This document shows positions 32,556-41,960 of a stretch of 64,000 nt of DNA, in pieces. The position numbers were made by a program, and so were the translations under genes. Every line of letters begins with the position of its first letter. Position 1 is the first letter of the stretch. The notes under the pieces were generated by a model that did not search any database, was not told where the DNA came from, and worked only from the letters and a program-made list of their open reading frames with translations. The stretch is from Rhodanobacter sp. PCA2 (GTDB taxonomy: Bacteria; Pseudomonadota; Gammaproteobacteria; Xanthomonadales; Rhodanobacteraceae), in contig NZ_NJIC01000019.1 in assembly GCF_013620825.1 (NCBI RefSeq), forward strand, positions 1-64,000. Reading direction: 5' to 3'.

Positions 32556-33931
32556 AATCGATCGGGGCGCGCATCACGTTCTGGTTCGTGCTGAGCGTCA
32601 CGCTCACCCTCGCTTGCCTGTTCACGGCCGGCTACCACCTGCTGCAGAGCTACGTGACCCATGACCTGGATCTGCTGAACGCCACCGAGTTCGAGCAGAT
32701 CAAGGCGCGCCTGGGCCCTGACTATTCGACCCTGACCCCGGCCGCCATCGACGAACGGATTCGCCTGACCACGGAATACGCGTCGGTGCTTTTCTACATC
32801 AGCATCGATTCGCCGGGGCACGGCAACCTCTTCCGCTCCAAGAACCTCGCCGGCAACCCCTTGCCTGACGTGAAGGGCAAGCGCGTCTTCAACGGCACGA
32901 TGCCGGGCGTGGGCGAACTGCGCATCGCCGAGTTCCTGCTGCCGCCGTTCGACATCAGCATCGGCACGCCGGTGAGCCAGATGCAGCGCGCCATGGTGGC
33001 CTATACCGAAGTCAGCCTGGCGCTGCTGCTGGGCATGATCCTCGCCAGCATGGCGATCGGCCTGGGCCTCTCGCGCCTGATGCTGCGCCCGGTGCGGCTG
33101 ATCGGCGAGACGGCCAACCGCATCCGCTCCGACAACCTGGCCGAACGCATCAGCGTCAGCGGCATCGACGACGAGATCTCCGACCTTGCCCGCTTGTTGA
33201 ACCAGATGTTCGACCGGCTCGAATCCTCGTTCAACCAGGTCCGGCAGTTCAGCGCCGAGGTGTCGCACGAACTCAAGACGCCCTTGTCCCTGGTGCGGCT
33301 GCACGCCGAGAAACTCCTGGTCGACGGCAAGCTGAGCCAGTCGCAGGAGGACGCCGTGCTGGTGCAGCTGGAGGAACTCGCCCGCATCAACCAGATGGTG
33401 GACGAGCTGCTGTTCCTCTCGCGTGCCGAGGCGCAGGGCATCCACATGGACCTGGTCGTGCAGGACCCGCACCGCTTCCTGCAGAGCTTCGAGCAGGACG
33501 TATGCGCCCTCACCGAACACCAGGGGCGGCGCCTGCGCCTCACGCGTCGCGGTACGGGCCTGGTCGCATTGGATGAACGCTGGCTGCGGCAGGTCGTGCT
33601 CAACATCCTCACGAATGCGCTCCGGGCCTCGCCGCCGAACGGCCTGATCACGCTGCGCTCGGAATTCGTGCCCCGCTACTGGCGCGTCGGCATCGAGGAC
33701 GAAGGGCCCGGCCTCACCCTGGAGCAGTGCGAACGCGTCTTCGAGCGTTTCGTGCGCTTCCACCAGAGCGGCGAGGAAGATCGCGGCAGCGGCCTCGGCC
33801 TCGCCATCTGCCGCAGCATCATCCAGTTGCACAACGGGCGCATCTACGCCGAGCCGCGCGCCACGGGCACGGGCCTGCGCGTGGTGTTCGAGCTGCCGGC
33901 GAGCAACGAGCGCGTGCAGGGCCTCGCGTGA
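32552..33931 (+). CDS. sensor histidine kinase
   Basis: A 459-residue kinase with TM1 about 9-30, a periplasmic sensor of about 115 residues, TM2 about 152-175, a HAMP linker (RPVRLIGETANRIRSDNLAERI), the H box SAEVSHELKTPLSLVRL, N box NILTNALRASPP, G1 DEGPGL and G2 GSGLGLAIC. It acts with the regulator just upstream. The ligand is unknown; proximity to the exported propellers and the TonB receptor suggests surface or periplasmic sensing. Confidence 0.92.
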   Translation: MKSIGARITFWFVLSVTLTLACLFTAGYHLLQSYVTHDLDLLNATEFEQIKARLGPDYSTLTPAAIDERIRLTTEYASVLFYISIDSPGHGNLFRSKNLAGNPLPDVKGKRVFNGTMPGVGELRIAEFLLPPFDISIGTPVSQMQRAMVAYTEVSLALLLGMILASMAIGLGLSRLMLRPVRLIGETANRIRSDNLAERISVSGIDDEISDLARLLNQMFDRLESSFNQVRQFSAEVSHELKTPLSLVRLHAEKLLVDGKLSQSQEDAVLVQLEELARINQMVDELLFLSRAEAQGIHMDLVVQDPHRFLQSFEQDVCALTEHQGRRLRLTRRGTGLVALDERWLRQVVLNILTNALRASPPNGLITLRSEFVPRYWRVGIEDEGPGLTLEQCERVFERFVRFHQSGEEDRGSGLGLAICRSIIQLHNGRIYAEPRATGTGLRVVFELPASNERVQGLA

Positions 33932-34090
33932 TTCCCGCGTCTTTCGGGACCGGAGGGCAGTAGGGTCGGTCCCGGCGCGTGAGCGGCGCCCGATGCGCGG
34001 GCCTCGTTTTGATCGGGTTCTGGCAGTCGTTTGAATATGTCCGACAATTGAGCAACACTCGGCGAACCACCAGATGCCGGGAGCAGGAGC

Positions 34091-36115
34091 ATGCCGCCAC
34101 TTTCCCCGATGAGCCGCCGGGCTTTCCTGCAGGGCATGGCCTGCGCCGCCGCGATGGGCACGATGACGTTCCGGCCGCTCCGGGCTTCCGCGATGCCGGT
34201 GTCGGTCGCGGGCGGTGCGCAGCGGGCGCCGCTGTTTCCGCAGGCCCCGCTGATGCAGCAGGCCTTCGCGCTGCTGCCGGCCGGTTCCATCAAGGCCACC
34301 GGCTGGCTGCGGCGGCAGCTGGAGATCCAGGCCGGCGGCTTGGGCGGCCATCTCGACGAGTTCTGGCCCATCGTGGGGCCGGACAGCGGATGGCTGGGCG
34401 GGAAGGGCGAGTCGTGGGAAGACGGCCCGTATTTCCTCGATGGCCTGGTTCCGCTGGCGTGGCAACTGGATTCGCCGGCGCTGAAGGTCAAGGCGATGCG
34501 CTTCATCGACTGGACGCTGGAGCATCCGTGGGAGAACGGCATGTTCGGCCCGCGCAGCAACGACGACTGGTGGCCGCGCATGGTCATGCTCAAGGTGCTC
34601 ACGCAGTACCACGAGCTCACCGGCGACGCGCGCGTCGTGCCCTTGATGACGCGCTATTTCCACCATCAGCTGCAGGCCATGCCGGCGCGGCCCCTGCGCG
34701 ACTGGGGGCGCATGCGCTGGCAGGACGAGGTGATGTCCGTGCTGTGGCTCTACCAGCGCACGCAGGATGCGAAGTTGCTTGAACTAGCGCACCTGCTCAG
34801 GAAGCAGGGCTACGACTGGCAGGGCATGTTTGCCCACTTCCCGTTCACCGTCAAAACCGATGCGGAAGCGTTGCGCAAGCAGGCCGGCGGCGAGGCCGCG
34901 TTCATGGAGGACCTCGGCCTGCAGGTGCACGGCGTCAACAACGCGCAGGCGCTGAAGGCGTCGCCGGTGTGGTCGACCGTGTCCGGCAGCGCCGCCGACC
35001 GCGATGCCGTCCACCACCAGCTGCAGATGCTCGACACCTACCACGGCCTGCCCAACGGCATGTTCTCCGCGGACGAGCATCTCGCCGGCCGCAGCCCCTC
35101 GCAGGGCACCGAGCTGTGCACCGTGGTGGAGACCATGTACTCGCTGGAAGTGGCGCTGGCGATCACCGGCGATCCCGCGCTGGGGGACCGCCTGGAGCGC
35201 ATCGCCTTCAACGCCTTGCCGGCGGCGCTGACCGACGACATGTGGGCGCACCAGTACAACCAGCAACCCAACCAGGTCGAAAGCAGCCTGCATCGCGAGC
35301 CGTGGACCACCGACGGCCCGGAATCCAACCTGTTCGGGCTGGAACCGAATTTCCGCTGCTGCACGGCGAATTTCCACCAGGGCTGGCCCAAGTTCGCCAA
35401 CAGCCTGTGGATGGCGACGGCCGACCAGGGACTGGCGGCGATGAGCTATGCGCCCTGCACGGTGACGACCGAGGTGCGCGGCGTGCCCGTGCAGGTCGAA
35501 CAGGCGAGCGACTATCCCTTCCGGCAGGGCGTCAGCATCACGCTCAAGCCGCAGCGCGCGTTGCGCTTCCCGCTGCGCCTGCGCGTGCCGGCGTGGTCGC
35601 AGGGCACGCGCATCGCGGTGAACGGGAAACCGGTCGACGCCACGGCGGGCTTCACCACCATCGAACGCACCTGGGCGCCGGGCGACACGGTCGAAGTGGG
35701 CTTCAACGCCGAAGTGAAGGCCGAACGCGGCTACAACGGCGCGCTCAGTTTCAGCCGCGGCGCGCTGGTGTATGCCTTGCCGATCAAGGAGAACTGGCTG
35801 ATCTGGCGCAAGCGCGGCCTCACCAACGACTGGCAGGTGTATCCGGGCTCGCGCTGGAACATGGGCATCCGCCCCGATGCGGCCATCGCGGTGAGCGAAC
35901 ACCCCATCGGCGACAAGCCGTTCGCGGGCGCCACGCCGGCGGTGCAACTGGCCTTGCAGGGACGCTACGTGCCGGCGTGGAAGGCCTCGGACGGCAGCGC
36001 GGACCCGGTGCCCGCCAAGGCCGAAGCGGCCGCCGACGAAGCCGAGCAGCCCCTCGTGCTGGTGCCCTATGCCGGCGCCAAGCTGCGCATCGCCGCGTTT
36101 CCGGCGCTGGGCTGA
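34091..36115 (+). CDS. Tat-exported GH127-like (beta-L-arabinofuranosidase-type) glycosidase
   Basis: A 674-residue protein with a twin-arginine signal (MSRRAFLQG, about 7-15, then a hydrophobic stretch to 35). The catalytic domain is an (alpha/alpha)6 barrel like GH127 (former DUF1680). Glu341 and Glu347 in TELCTVVETM and the pair Cys423-Cys424 in RCCTANF match the zinc-glutamate-cysteine site known for the beta-L-arabinofuranosidase HypBA1. It ends in beta-sandwich repeats. A short Ala/Asp/Glu-rich insertion lies near 633-650. The precise sugar is uncertain. ATG 34091 has GGGAG about 7 bases upstream; ATG 34109 also keeps the Tat motif. Confidence 0.8.
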   Translation: MPPLSPMSRRAFLQGMACAAAMGTMTFRPLRASAMPVSVAGGAQRAPLFPQAPLMQQAFALLPAGSIKATGWLRRQLEIQAGGLGGHLDEFWPIVGPDSGWLGGKGESWEDGPYFLDGLVPLAWQLDSPALKVKAMRFIDWTLEHPWENGMFGPRSNDDWWPRMVMLKVLTQYHELTGDARVVPLMTRYFHHQLQAMPARPLRDWGRMRWQDEVMSVLWLYQRTQDAKLLELAHLLRKQGYDWQGMFAHFPFTVKTDAEALRKQAGGEAAFMEDLGLQVHGVNNAQALKASPVWSTVSGSAADRDAVHHQLQMLDTYHGLPNGMFSADEHLAGRSPSQGTELCTVVETMYSLEVALAITGDPALGDRLERIAFNALPAALTDDMWAHQYNQQPNQVESSLHREPWTTDGPESNLFGLEPNFRCCTANFHQGWPKFANSLWMATADQGLAAMSYAPCTVTTEVRGVPVQVEQASDYPFRQGVSITLKPQRALRFPLRLRVPAWSQGTRIAVNGKPVDATAGFTTIERTWAPGDTVEVGFNAEVKAERGYNGALSFSRGALVYALPIKENWLIWRKRGLTNDWQVYPGSRWNMGIRPDAAIAVSEHPIGDKPFAGATPAVQLALQGRYVPAWKASDGSADPVPAKAEAAADEAEQPLVLVPYAGAKLRIAAFPALG

Positions 36116-36187
36116 GCAGGACTCCGGCCGCGCGGCATTCGCGTGGCCATCGTTGCGGGATGGGCAGGCGGTGCTGGGCGGGTTCCG

Positions 36188-37732
36188 TCAGGCGCTCTCT
36201 GGAATGCCCTGGCCGTCTTCCGACGCGGCTTCGCGGACGAGCCTGGCGCTTTTCATGCCGAAGAAGGCGTAGATGAGCACGCCCAGGCAGGCATACCCGC
36301 CGAGAATGGCGGCGGGCAGGACATTGCCGTGGCGGGCCGAATCGGCGATGTCGAGCGCGATCGGCAGGACCATGGCGACACAGAGCACGATCGCCGCCGT
36401 GGGAATGTAGCCGACCCAGATGCGCCCGATCCGGAAGCCGCCCAGCGGCACGCGGAAGGGGCGGGGAATGTCCGGGCGCGTGGTACGCAACCACATCAGG
36501 CTCAGCGCCACGATGATGAAGGCGAGCGCGGTGCCGATGCTCACGAAGTCGCCGAGGATCGACAGCGGGAACAGGGCCGCCAGCACGGCGGAGATGCCGC
36601 AGACGAGGATGCAGCCGATCCACGGCGTGCGGAAGCGCGTGCTCAGGCGCGCGAACGCCGTCGGCAGCAAGCCGTCCAGCGACATCGCGTAGCAGATGCG
36701 CGAGTGGCCGTAGCCGTTCACCAGCAGCACGGAGGAGAGGCCGGCCAGCGCGCCGACCTTGATCAGCACCGCGAAGCCCGGATGGCCGATGCGGTCCACC
36801 GCCACGGCGATGGGGTCGGGCACGCCCAGCTCGCGGAACGGCACGATGCCGGTGAGGACGGCGGCGACGACGATGTAGATCAGCGTGCTGACGCCGAGCG
36901 CGCCGAGGATGCCGATGGGCATCGCCCGTTGCGGGTTGGCGGTTTCGCCGGCCGCGGTGGAAACCGTCTCGAACCCGAGATAGGCGAAGAACAGGATCGA
37001 CGATGCGCGCAGCACGCCCTGCCAACCGTAGGTGAAGCCGCCTTCGTTGGGCGGGATCAGCGGCACCCAGTGCTGCACGTCCACCGCGCCGACGCCGATG
37101 GCGACGAACGAGGCGAGCACGGCGATCTTGATCGCCACCAGCAGGGTGTTCACCCAGGCCGCCTTCGACACGCCGGCGACGAGCACGGCGGCGATGCAGA
37201 CGAGCGCGCCCGCGGCGACCAGGTTGAACCCGCCGCTGCGGTGGAAGCTGATGTGGCCGTTGGCGACCGACGACTGCAGCCACGACACCGATATCGCCGT
37301 GGGCAGGTGGATGCCGAAATCGCCGAGCAGGCTGGTGAGATAGCCGGCGAAACCCACGGCGAGCAGGGAACCGGCGAGGCCGTATTCCAGCATCAGCAGC
37401 CAGCCCAGCGTCCACGCATACACTTCGCCCATCGCGGCGTAGCAATACGCGTACGAGGAACCGGCCGTGGGCACCGCGGAGGCGAGTTCCGCGTAGCACA
37501 GCGCGGTCAGCGAGCAGGCCGCGCCCGCGATCAGGAACGAGATCATCACGCCCGGGCCGGCATAGCTCGCCGCCGCCGGCCCGATCATCACGTAGATGCC
37601 CGCGCCCACGATGCAGCCGATGCCGAGCAGGGTGAGCTGCAATGGCCCCAGCACCTTGCGCATGCCGTTGTCGCGGTTCTGCCGCTGCAGGGTCTCGATC
37701 GACTTGCGCGCGAGCAGGCGGGAGGCGGTCAT
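36188..37732 (-). CDS. APC-family amino-acid permease
   Basis: A 514-residue inner-membrane transporter with about 12-13 helices. The first helix has GIGCIVGAGIYVMIG and helix 6 has FFAYLGFETVSTAAGE, both typical of cationic/other amino-acid permeases of the APC superfamily. It would import amino acids with H+. The start overlaps the stop of the PaiB-like gene by 4 bases, making it the last gene of a three-gene overlapping unit. The substrate is not known. Confidence 0.88.
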   Translation of the reverse strand: MTASRLLARKSIETLQRQNRDNGMRKVLGPLQLTLLGIGCIVGAGIYVMIGPAAASYAGPGVMISFLIAGAACSLTALCYAELASAVPTAGSSYAYCYAAMGEVYAWTLGWLLMLEYGLAGSLLAVGFAGYLTSLLGDFGIHLPTAISVSWLQSSVANGHISFHRSGGFNLVAAGALVCIAAVLVAGVSKAAWVNTLLVAIKIAVLASFVAIGVGAVDVQHWVPLIPPNEGGFTYGWQGVLRASSILFFAYLGFETVSTAAGETANPQRAMPIGILGALGVSTLIYIVVAAVLTGIVPFRELGVPDPIAVAVDRIGHPGFAVLIKVGALAGLSSVLLVNGYGHSRICYAMSLDGLLPTAFARLSTRFRTPWIGCILVCGISAVLAALFPLSILGDFVSIGTALAFIIVALSLMWLRTTRPDIPRPFRVPLGGFRIGRIWVGYIPTAAIVLCVAMVLPIALDIADSARHGNVLPAAILGGYACLGVLIYAFFGMKSARLVREAASEDGQGIPESA

Positions 37733-38367
37733 GCCTTGGCGTTCCCGCCGCGATGCGCGTTGAACAGCTGCATCATGGCGATGAGTTCCGCGTGGCCGCC
37801 TTCCTTGCCCAGGCCGGCGAGGATTTCCGGATACACGTCCTCGCGCTCGTCCTGGCCGAGCTTGAATTTGGCCTCGACCCCGGTGACGGTGGCGCGGAAG
37901 GCGATGATGCGCGTGGCCAGCAGGGCGTAGCGCGCCTGCATGTCGTCGACGCTCCAGGCATGCTCGCGGCCGGCTTCCATCGCGTCGACGAGGTCGCGCA
38001 CGATGCGCTCCAGGCTGGCGTCGTCGTCCAGGAAGTCGATGCGCACGCTGAAGTTGGCGCAGGCGTAGTTCCAGGTGGGCGCCTGGCTGCGGTCGTTGAA
38101 CCACGAGGGCGAGACGTAGCCGTGCGGGCCGAGGAACAGCAGCGATGCCTGCGGGTTGGCGCGCAGCGCGGCGACCTGCGGGTTGGCGCGTCCCATGTGG
38201 CCGGTCATGCTCACGATGTCGTCGCCGGCGACCCGCTCGATGCGCATCGGCAGGGGCGTCACCCGCAGGCCGCCGTCGCCGGAGGAGGCGAGCAGGGCGA
38301 GGGGTTGTTGCGCGACCAGGTCGGCCACGTCCTTGCCGCTGCGTGCCGCAAAACGTTCGCTGCTCAT
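37729..38367 (-). CDS. PaiB-like FMN-binding protein
   Basis: A 212-residue split-barrel flavoprotein of the PaiB family (MTGHMGRANPQ, PHGYVSPSWFNDRSQAPTWN, FKLGQDERED are family segments). Bacillus PaiB is called a negative regulator of sporulation and protease genes, but most members look like FMN-dependent enzymes, so the transcription label is doubtful here. It overlaps both the PepSY gene upstream and the permease downstream by 4 bases, which implies a joint role with them. Confidence 0.82.
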   Translation of the reverse strand: MSSERFAARSGKDVADLVAQQPLALLASSGDGGLRVTPLPMRIERVAGDDIVSMTGHMGRANPQVAALRANPQASLLFLGPHGYVSPSWFNDRSQAPTWNYACANFSVRIDFLDDDASLERIVRDLVDAMEAGREHAWSVDDMQARYALLATRIIAFRATVTGVEAKFKLGQDEREDVYPEILAGLGKEGGHAELIAMMQLFNAHRGGNAKA

Positions 38368-39464
38368 ACCGCCTCCGCCGTCCGGGTCCGTTGCCGCGCC
38401 GCCTGGCGCATCTTGCGTCGCGTCCACCACAATCCGAAGCCGAACGTGGCCATCGTGAGCATCCAGAGGCCGACGAACAGCACGACGACGCGGCCGCCCA
38501 GGCCGAAGAATTCGCCGGTGTGGATCGAATAGAAAGAGTTGTAGATCTTGTTCCTGAGCGGCAGGTCGGCGGCGGGCACGTCGAGCAGCACGCGGCCGTC
38601 CTGCGCATCCACGAGCACCGAGGTCCAGCCGAACACGCGGCGCGTATCGTCGTGCTGCCGCACGCGGATGCGGTACCAGGGATGATCCGCGGCCGGCATC
38701 TCGATCAAGGCGATCGGCGCCCCGGGGTAGCGGGCGAACGCCGTGGCCAGCGCAGCGCCGAACGGCACCGCGAACGGCGCATGGCCTTCCCGCGGCGGCG
38801 GGTCGGGCCGCTGCACGCCCATCCAGTGGTCGACCGGGTATTCCTGCAATATGCCGGTGGTCACCGTCACGAGGGCGATGGCCGCGAGCGCCAGGCCGAG
38901 GGCGCGGTGCCATTTGTACAGCTTGACCGGGGCCGTGCCTGCGGTGCCGGGCAGGATTACGCGGCGCCAGGCCTGCCCGGGTCGCGGCCAGGCGATGCAG
39001 ATGCCGCCCACGATATTGGTCAGCAGGAGCAGCCCGCTGATGCCCATGAACCACATGCCGCGTTGCCCGGAGAACAGGCTTTCATGGAAATCGAGCGCCG
39101 TCTGGAACAGGCCGGGCGCGGGGTAGTCGTGGTCGCGCGGGCGGTCGGCGACGAGCTGGCCTTCGCCGTCGACGCGCAGCACCCGGGTGAGGCCGTCCGG
39201 CGCCTCGAACAGCAGGTCGTAGCGGTTCTTCGAACCTTCGCTGGGCAGGATGAAGGTGAGCGTGGACGGTTTGCGGTCCGCTTCCAGCCGGCTCACCGCC
39301 GCGGCGAATGCCGCCTGGTCCAGCGGCTGGTTGGGCCCGGCGAGCGTGGCGTCCTCGAGCTCGCCGCGAAAGACCAGCAGCGTGCCGGTCGCCGCCTGGA
39401 GCAGCCAGAGCAGGCCGAAGGTGAGGCTCAGGTACTTGTGCGCGGTGCGCAGGAAAGGCGGCAT
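38364..39464 (-). CDS. PepSY-associated transmembrane protein
   Basis: A 366-residue membrane protein with four or five helices (about 10-32, 132-155, 185-208, 320-345) and two periplasmic PepSY-like domains between them. Histidines near the helices (RTAHKYLS, LDFHESLFSG, YKWHRALGL, YSIHTGEFFGLGG) resemble the haem-ligand pattern of PepSY iron-uptake reductases. A role in reducing or moving iron or siderophore is likely but not proven. The ATG at 39464 (MPPFLRTAHKY) was chosen because the frame upstream is unconserved. It starts 150 bases after the AraC-type regulator gene ends. Confidence 0.8.
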   Translation of the reverse strand: MPPFLRTAHKYLSLTFGLLWLLQAATGTLLVFRGELEDATLAGPNQPLDQAAFAAAVSRLEADRKPSTLTFILPSEGSKNRYDLLFEAPDGLTRVLRVDGEGQLVADRPRDHDYPAPGLFQTALDFHESLFSGQRGMWFMGISGLLLLTNIVGGICIAWPRPGQAWRRVILPGTAGTAPVKLYKWHRALGLALAAIALVTVTTGILQEYPVDHWMGVQRPDPPPREGHAPFAVPFGAALATAFARYPGAPIALIEMPAADHPWYRIRVRQHDDTRRVFGWTSVLVDAQDGRVLLDVPAADLPLRNKIYNSFYSIHTGEFFGLGGRVVVLFVGLWMLTMATFGFGLWWTRRKMRQAARQRTRTAEAV

Positions 39465-39614
39465 TTCCTCGAAGCCTTCGTCACGTTGATGGGGAGGCTG
39501 TGGGTTAATGTCGCGGCAAAGCTGTCCCGGGACCGCTCCCACGGGGACTTTCGTCGTTGCAAGCGGGCCATTTTCGCGTCGTGCCGGTGCCTGGCGCGCT
39601 TCGCGGCCAAGGGC

Positions 39615-40412
39615 TCAGCCGAGATGCGCCGCCTGCGTCGTTTCGTTGACGGCGTATTGGGTCGGCGGCGCGCCGAAGGTGCGCCGGAACACGGCGGCGA
39701 AGGCGCTGGGGCTGTTGTAGCCCACGTCGAGCGCCGCGGACGCCACCGAATGGCCGGTCGCGATGCGGCAAAGCGCGTCCATCAGGCGGACCTGCCGGCG
39801 CCAGGTCTCGAAGCTCATGCCGGTCTCGCGACGGAAGGTGCGGGTGAAGGTGCGCCGGCCCATCGCCGCCGCGGACGCCCATTTGTCGAGCGTGGTGTGC
39901 TGCGCGGGATCGGCGAGGATCGTGCTGCACACCTGTGCGAGGCGCTTGTTGGTCGGCATCGGCACGAAATGCGGAATGCGCCGCGCCAGGTGAATCTCGT
40001 CGAGGATCAAGGCCATGATGCGGGCGTCGTGGCCTTCCAGCGCGTATTCGATCGGCAGTTCGGCGGCGGCGATGATCAGTTCGCGCAGCAGGTTCGACAC
40101 CTCGAACACGTGGCAGGCCTGCGGCAGGTCGGGCGCCGCTTCCGGCGAGATGTACAGGGTGCGGATCTGCACGCGGCCGCGGCAGAAGACTTCGTGCTCG
40201 ACCCCCGGCGGCACCCAGATCGCGCGCTGCGGCAGGGCGACGTAGCTCGCGTCCTGCGTGGTCAGGATGGTGACCCCGCTGATCGCGTAGACGAGCTGCG
40301 CCCGCACGTGCGAATGCATCGGGTCGTGGAAGCCGGGCGGGTAGTCGTCCGTCAGCACGGCGATAGGTCGCGGCACGTACTGGTAGTCGATGCCTTTCTT
40401 GCTTCGCTGCAT
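39615..40412 (-). CDS. AraC-family transcriptional regulator
   Basis: A 265-residue regulator with an N-terminal cupin-like domain (HDPMHSHVRAQLVYAISG, WVPPGVEHEV) and a C-terminal double helix-turn-helix (FTRTFRRETGMSFETWRRQ and VGYNSPSAFAAVFRRTFG). The ATG at 40412 gives the conserved MQRSKKGIDYQ; an upstream in-frame ATG adds unlike sequence. It precedes the PepSY-PaiB-permease unit on the same strand and diverges from an esterase gene, so it may control either. Confidence 0.88.
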   Translation of the reverse strand: MQRSKKGIDYQYVPRPIAVLTDDYPPGFHDPMHSHVRAQLVYAISGVTILTTQDASYVALPQRAIWVPPGVEHEVFCRGRVQIRTLYISPEAAPDLPQACHVFEVSNLLRELIIAAAELPIEYALEGHDARIMALILDEIHLARRIPHFVPMPTNKRLAQVCSTILADPAQHTTLDKWASAAAMGRRTFTRTFRRETGMSFETWRRQVRLMDALCRIATGHSVASAALDVGYNSPSAFAAVFRRTFGAPPTQYAVNETTQAAHLG

Positions 40413-40722
40413 GTGGAGCCCCCGAGCGGCCCGGAAGAGCCAGTGCGACCATGACAGTCTTGTTGCGGGCCACACGCTACCCTCAATCCGGGGTCTTGGG
40501 AAGCTCGCCGGCGAGGGCCGGCGCGACACCAGACATCGTGGCCCGTGCCTCGCCTCGGGCCGTGCGGGGACCAAGTTGGCCCAGTCGAGACGATAAGCGA
40601 TCCATCTTCGACGGTGCGTCCCGGGGCGTTGGCCAAAGATAGGAATCACTCAGGCGTCGCGCGCGATCCACGCGCCGGGCCGCCAGCCACATCCCTGCCG
40701 ACTACATCGCCTGGAGGCACCG
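40413..40722. other. divergent gap between AraC regulator and esterase
   Basis: This 310-base region must contain the promoters of both genes. I see no RNA gene, no clear palindrome and no convincing small coding region in it. Confidence 0.5.
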
Positions 40723-41718
40723 TTGCAAAGCCCTGGACCTGCCGGTATCGACGCGGAAACGCGCGCCCACGATCCACTCGACCCCCAGATACGCCGTTTC
40801 GTCGCCGCGCTGGCGGAGGCCTGGGCGCAATACCCCGAGGCGGAATCGCTGCCCGTCGCGGAGCAGCGCCGCATCGCCGAACTGGTACGCACGCCGTGGC
40901 GCCAGGGCGGCCCGGCGATGGCGGAGACGCGCGAGCTGAGCCTGCCCACCCGCCACGGCCCGGTGCGGGCGCGGCTGCATCGCCCTGCGGGCGGCGAGTC
41001 CGCGCAGCCGGCGCTGGTTTACCTGCACGGCGGCGGCTGGACGATCTTCAGCCTGGACACGCACGACCGCATCATGCGCGAGTTCGCCGCGCGCTCGGGG
41101 GTGAGCGTCGTCGGCATCGACTACAGCCTGTCGCCCGAGGCGAAATTCCCGCGCGCACTGGAAGAGATCGTGGACGCGATCGGCGCCCTGCATGCGCAGG
41201 GAACCGCGCTGGGCATCGATCCCGCACGCCTGGCGATCGGCGGCGACTCGGCCGGCGCGAACCTGTCCGTCGCGGCGAGCCTGCTGCTGCGGGACGCCGG
41301 CCTGCAGCCCGCGCTGCAGGGCATGCTGCTGATCTACGGCTGCTACATCGACGAGATCTCGCCCGAGCAGGGGCGCGGTTTCGGCGCCGAGGGCAATTTG
41401 CTCACGGCCGCAGAGATGGCGACGTTCTGGCACAACTATCTGGTCAGGCCCACCGAGGGGCTCAACCCGCTGGTGTCGCCGCTGCGTGCCGAACTGGCGG
41501 GCCTGCCGGCCGCCTTCGTGATCGGGGCGCAATGCGACGTCCTCGCGGAGCAGAGCCGGGCCCTGGGCGCAAAGCTGGAGCGCGCGGGCGTCGATGTCCG
41601 TTTCACCGAGTATCCCGGCGCGCCCCACAGTTTCCTGGAGGCGGTGTCCATTGCGGACGTCGCCGATCGGGCCATCGCGGATGGCGCGACGTGGTTGCGC
41701 GAGTTGTTCCAGCGGTAA
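40723..41718 (+). CDS. alpha/beta hydrolase, HSL (family IV) esterase/lipase
   Basis: A 331-residue cytoplasmic esterase of the hormone-sensitive lipase group. The oxyanion-hole motif is HGGGW (102-106); the triad is Ser176 (GDSAG), Asp272 (QCDVLAEQ) and His302 (APHSFLE). It should hydrolyse short acyl esters; the natural substrate is unknown. The start is TTG 40723, preceded by GGAGG with 6-base spacing; no ATG is near. It diverges from the AraC-type gene, which may regulate it. Confidence 0.88.
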   Translation: MQSPGPAGIDAETRAHDPLDPQIRRFVAALAEAWAQYPEAESLPVAEQRRIAELVRTPWRQGGPAMAETRELSLPTRHGPVRARLHRPAGGESAQPALVYLHGGGWTIFSLDTHDRIMREFAARSGVSVVGIDYSLSPEAKFPRALEEIVDAIGALHAQGTALGIDPARLAIGGDSAGANLSVAASLLLRDAGLQPALQGMLLIYGCYIDEISPEQGRGFGAEGNLLTAAEMATFWHNYLVRPTEGLNPLVSPLRAELAGLPAAFVIGAQCDVLAEQSRALGAKLERAGVDVRFTEYPGAPHSFLEAVSIADVADRAIADGATWLRELFQR

Positions 41719-41960
41719 GCGGGAAGAGCGGCTCCGGCCCCGCACGGGCCTGGATGGAGGAATGCACGAGGCGATCGCTGCGCCATCTGGTCGGGACGTT
41801 TCCGCTGCGGGCGTGATGGCCCGAGCGCGACGACTAAAGACCCCGCCGAGTATGCAGGGCGAGAGCAAGAGGGCGACAGTGATCGCGACACATGTCATCA
41901 GAAGTCGGGGTGGGCTCGGGGGAGCCGCCGGACTTGTCGAATCAGCCGAGGGGAATACCT

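Noticed and set aside
40413-40722. Searched for a tRNA or small RNA in the AraC-esterase gap
   Set aside because: No cloverleaf, no terminator and no conserved small coding frame could be seen.
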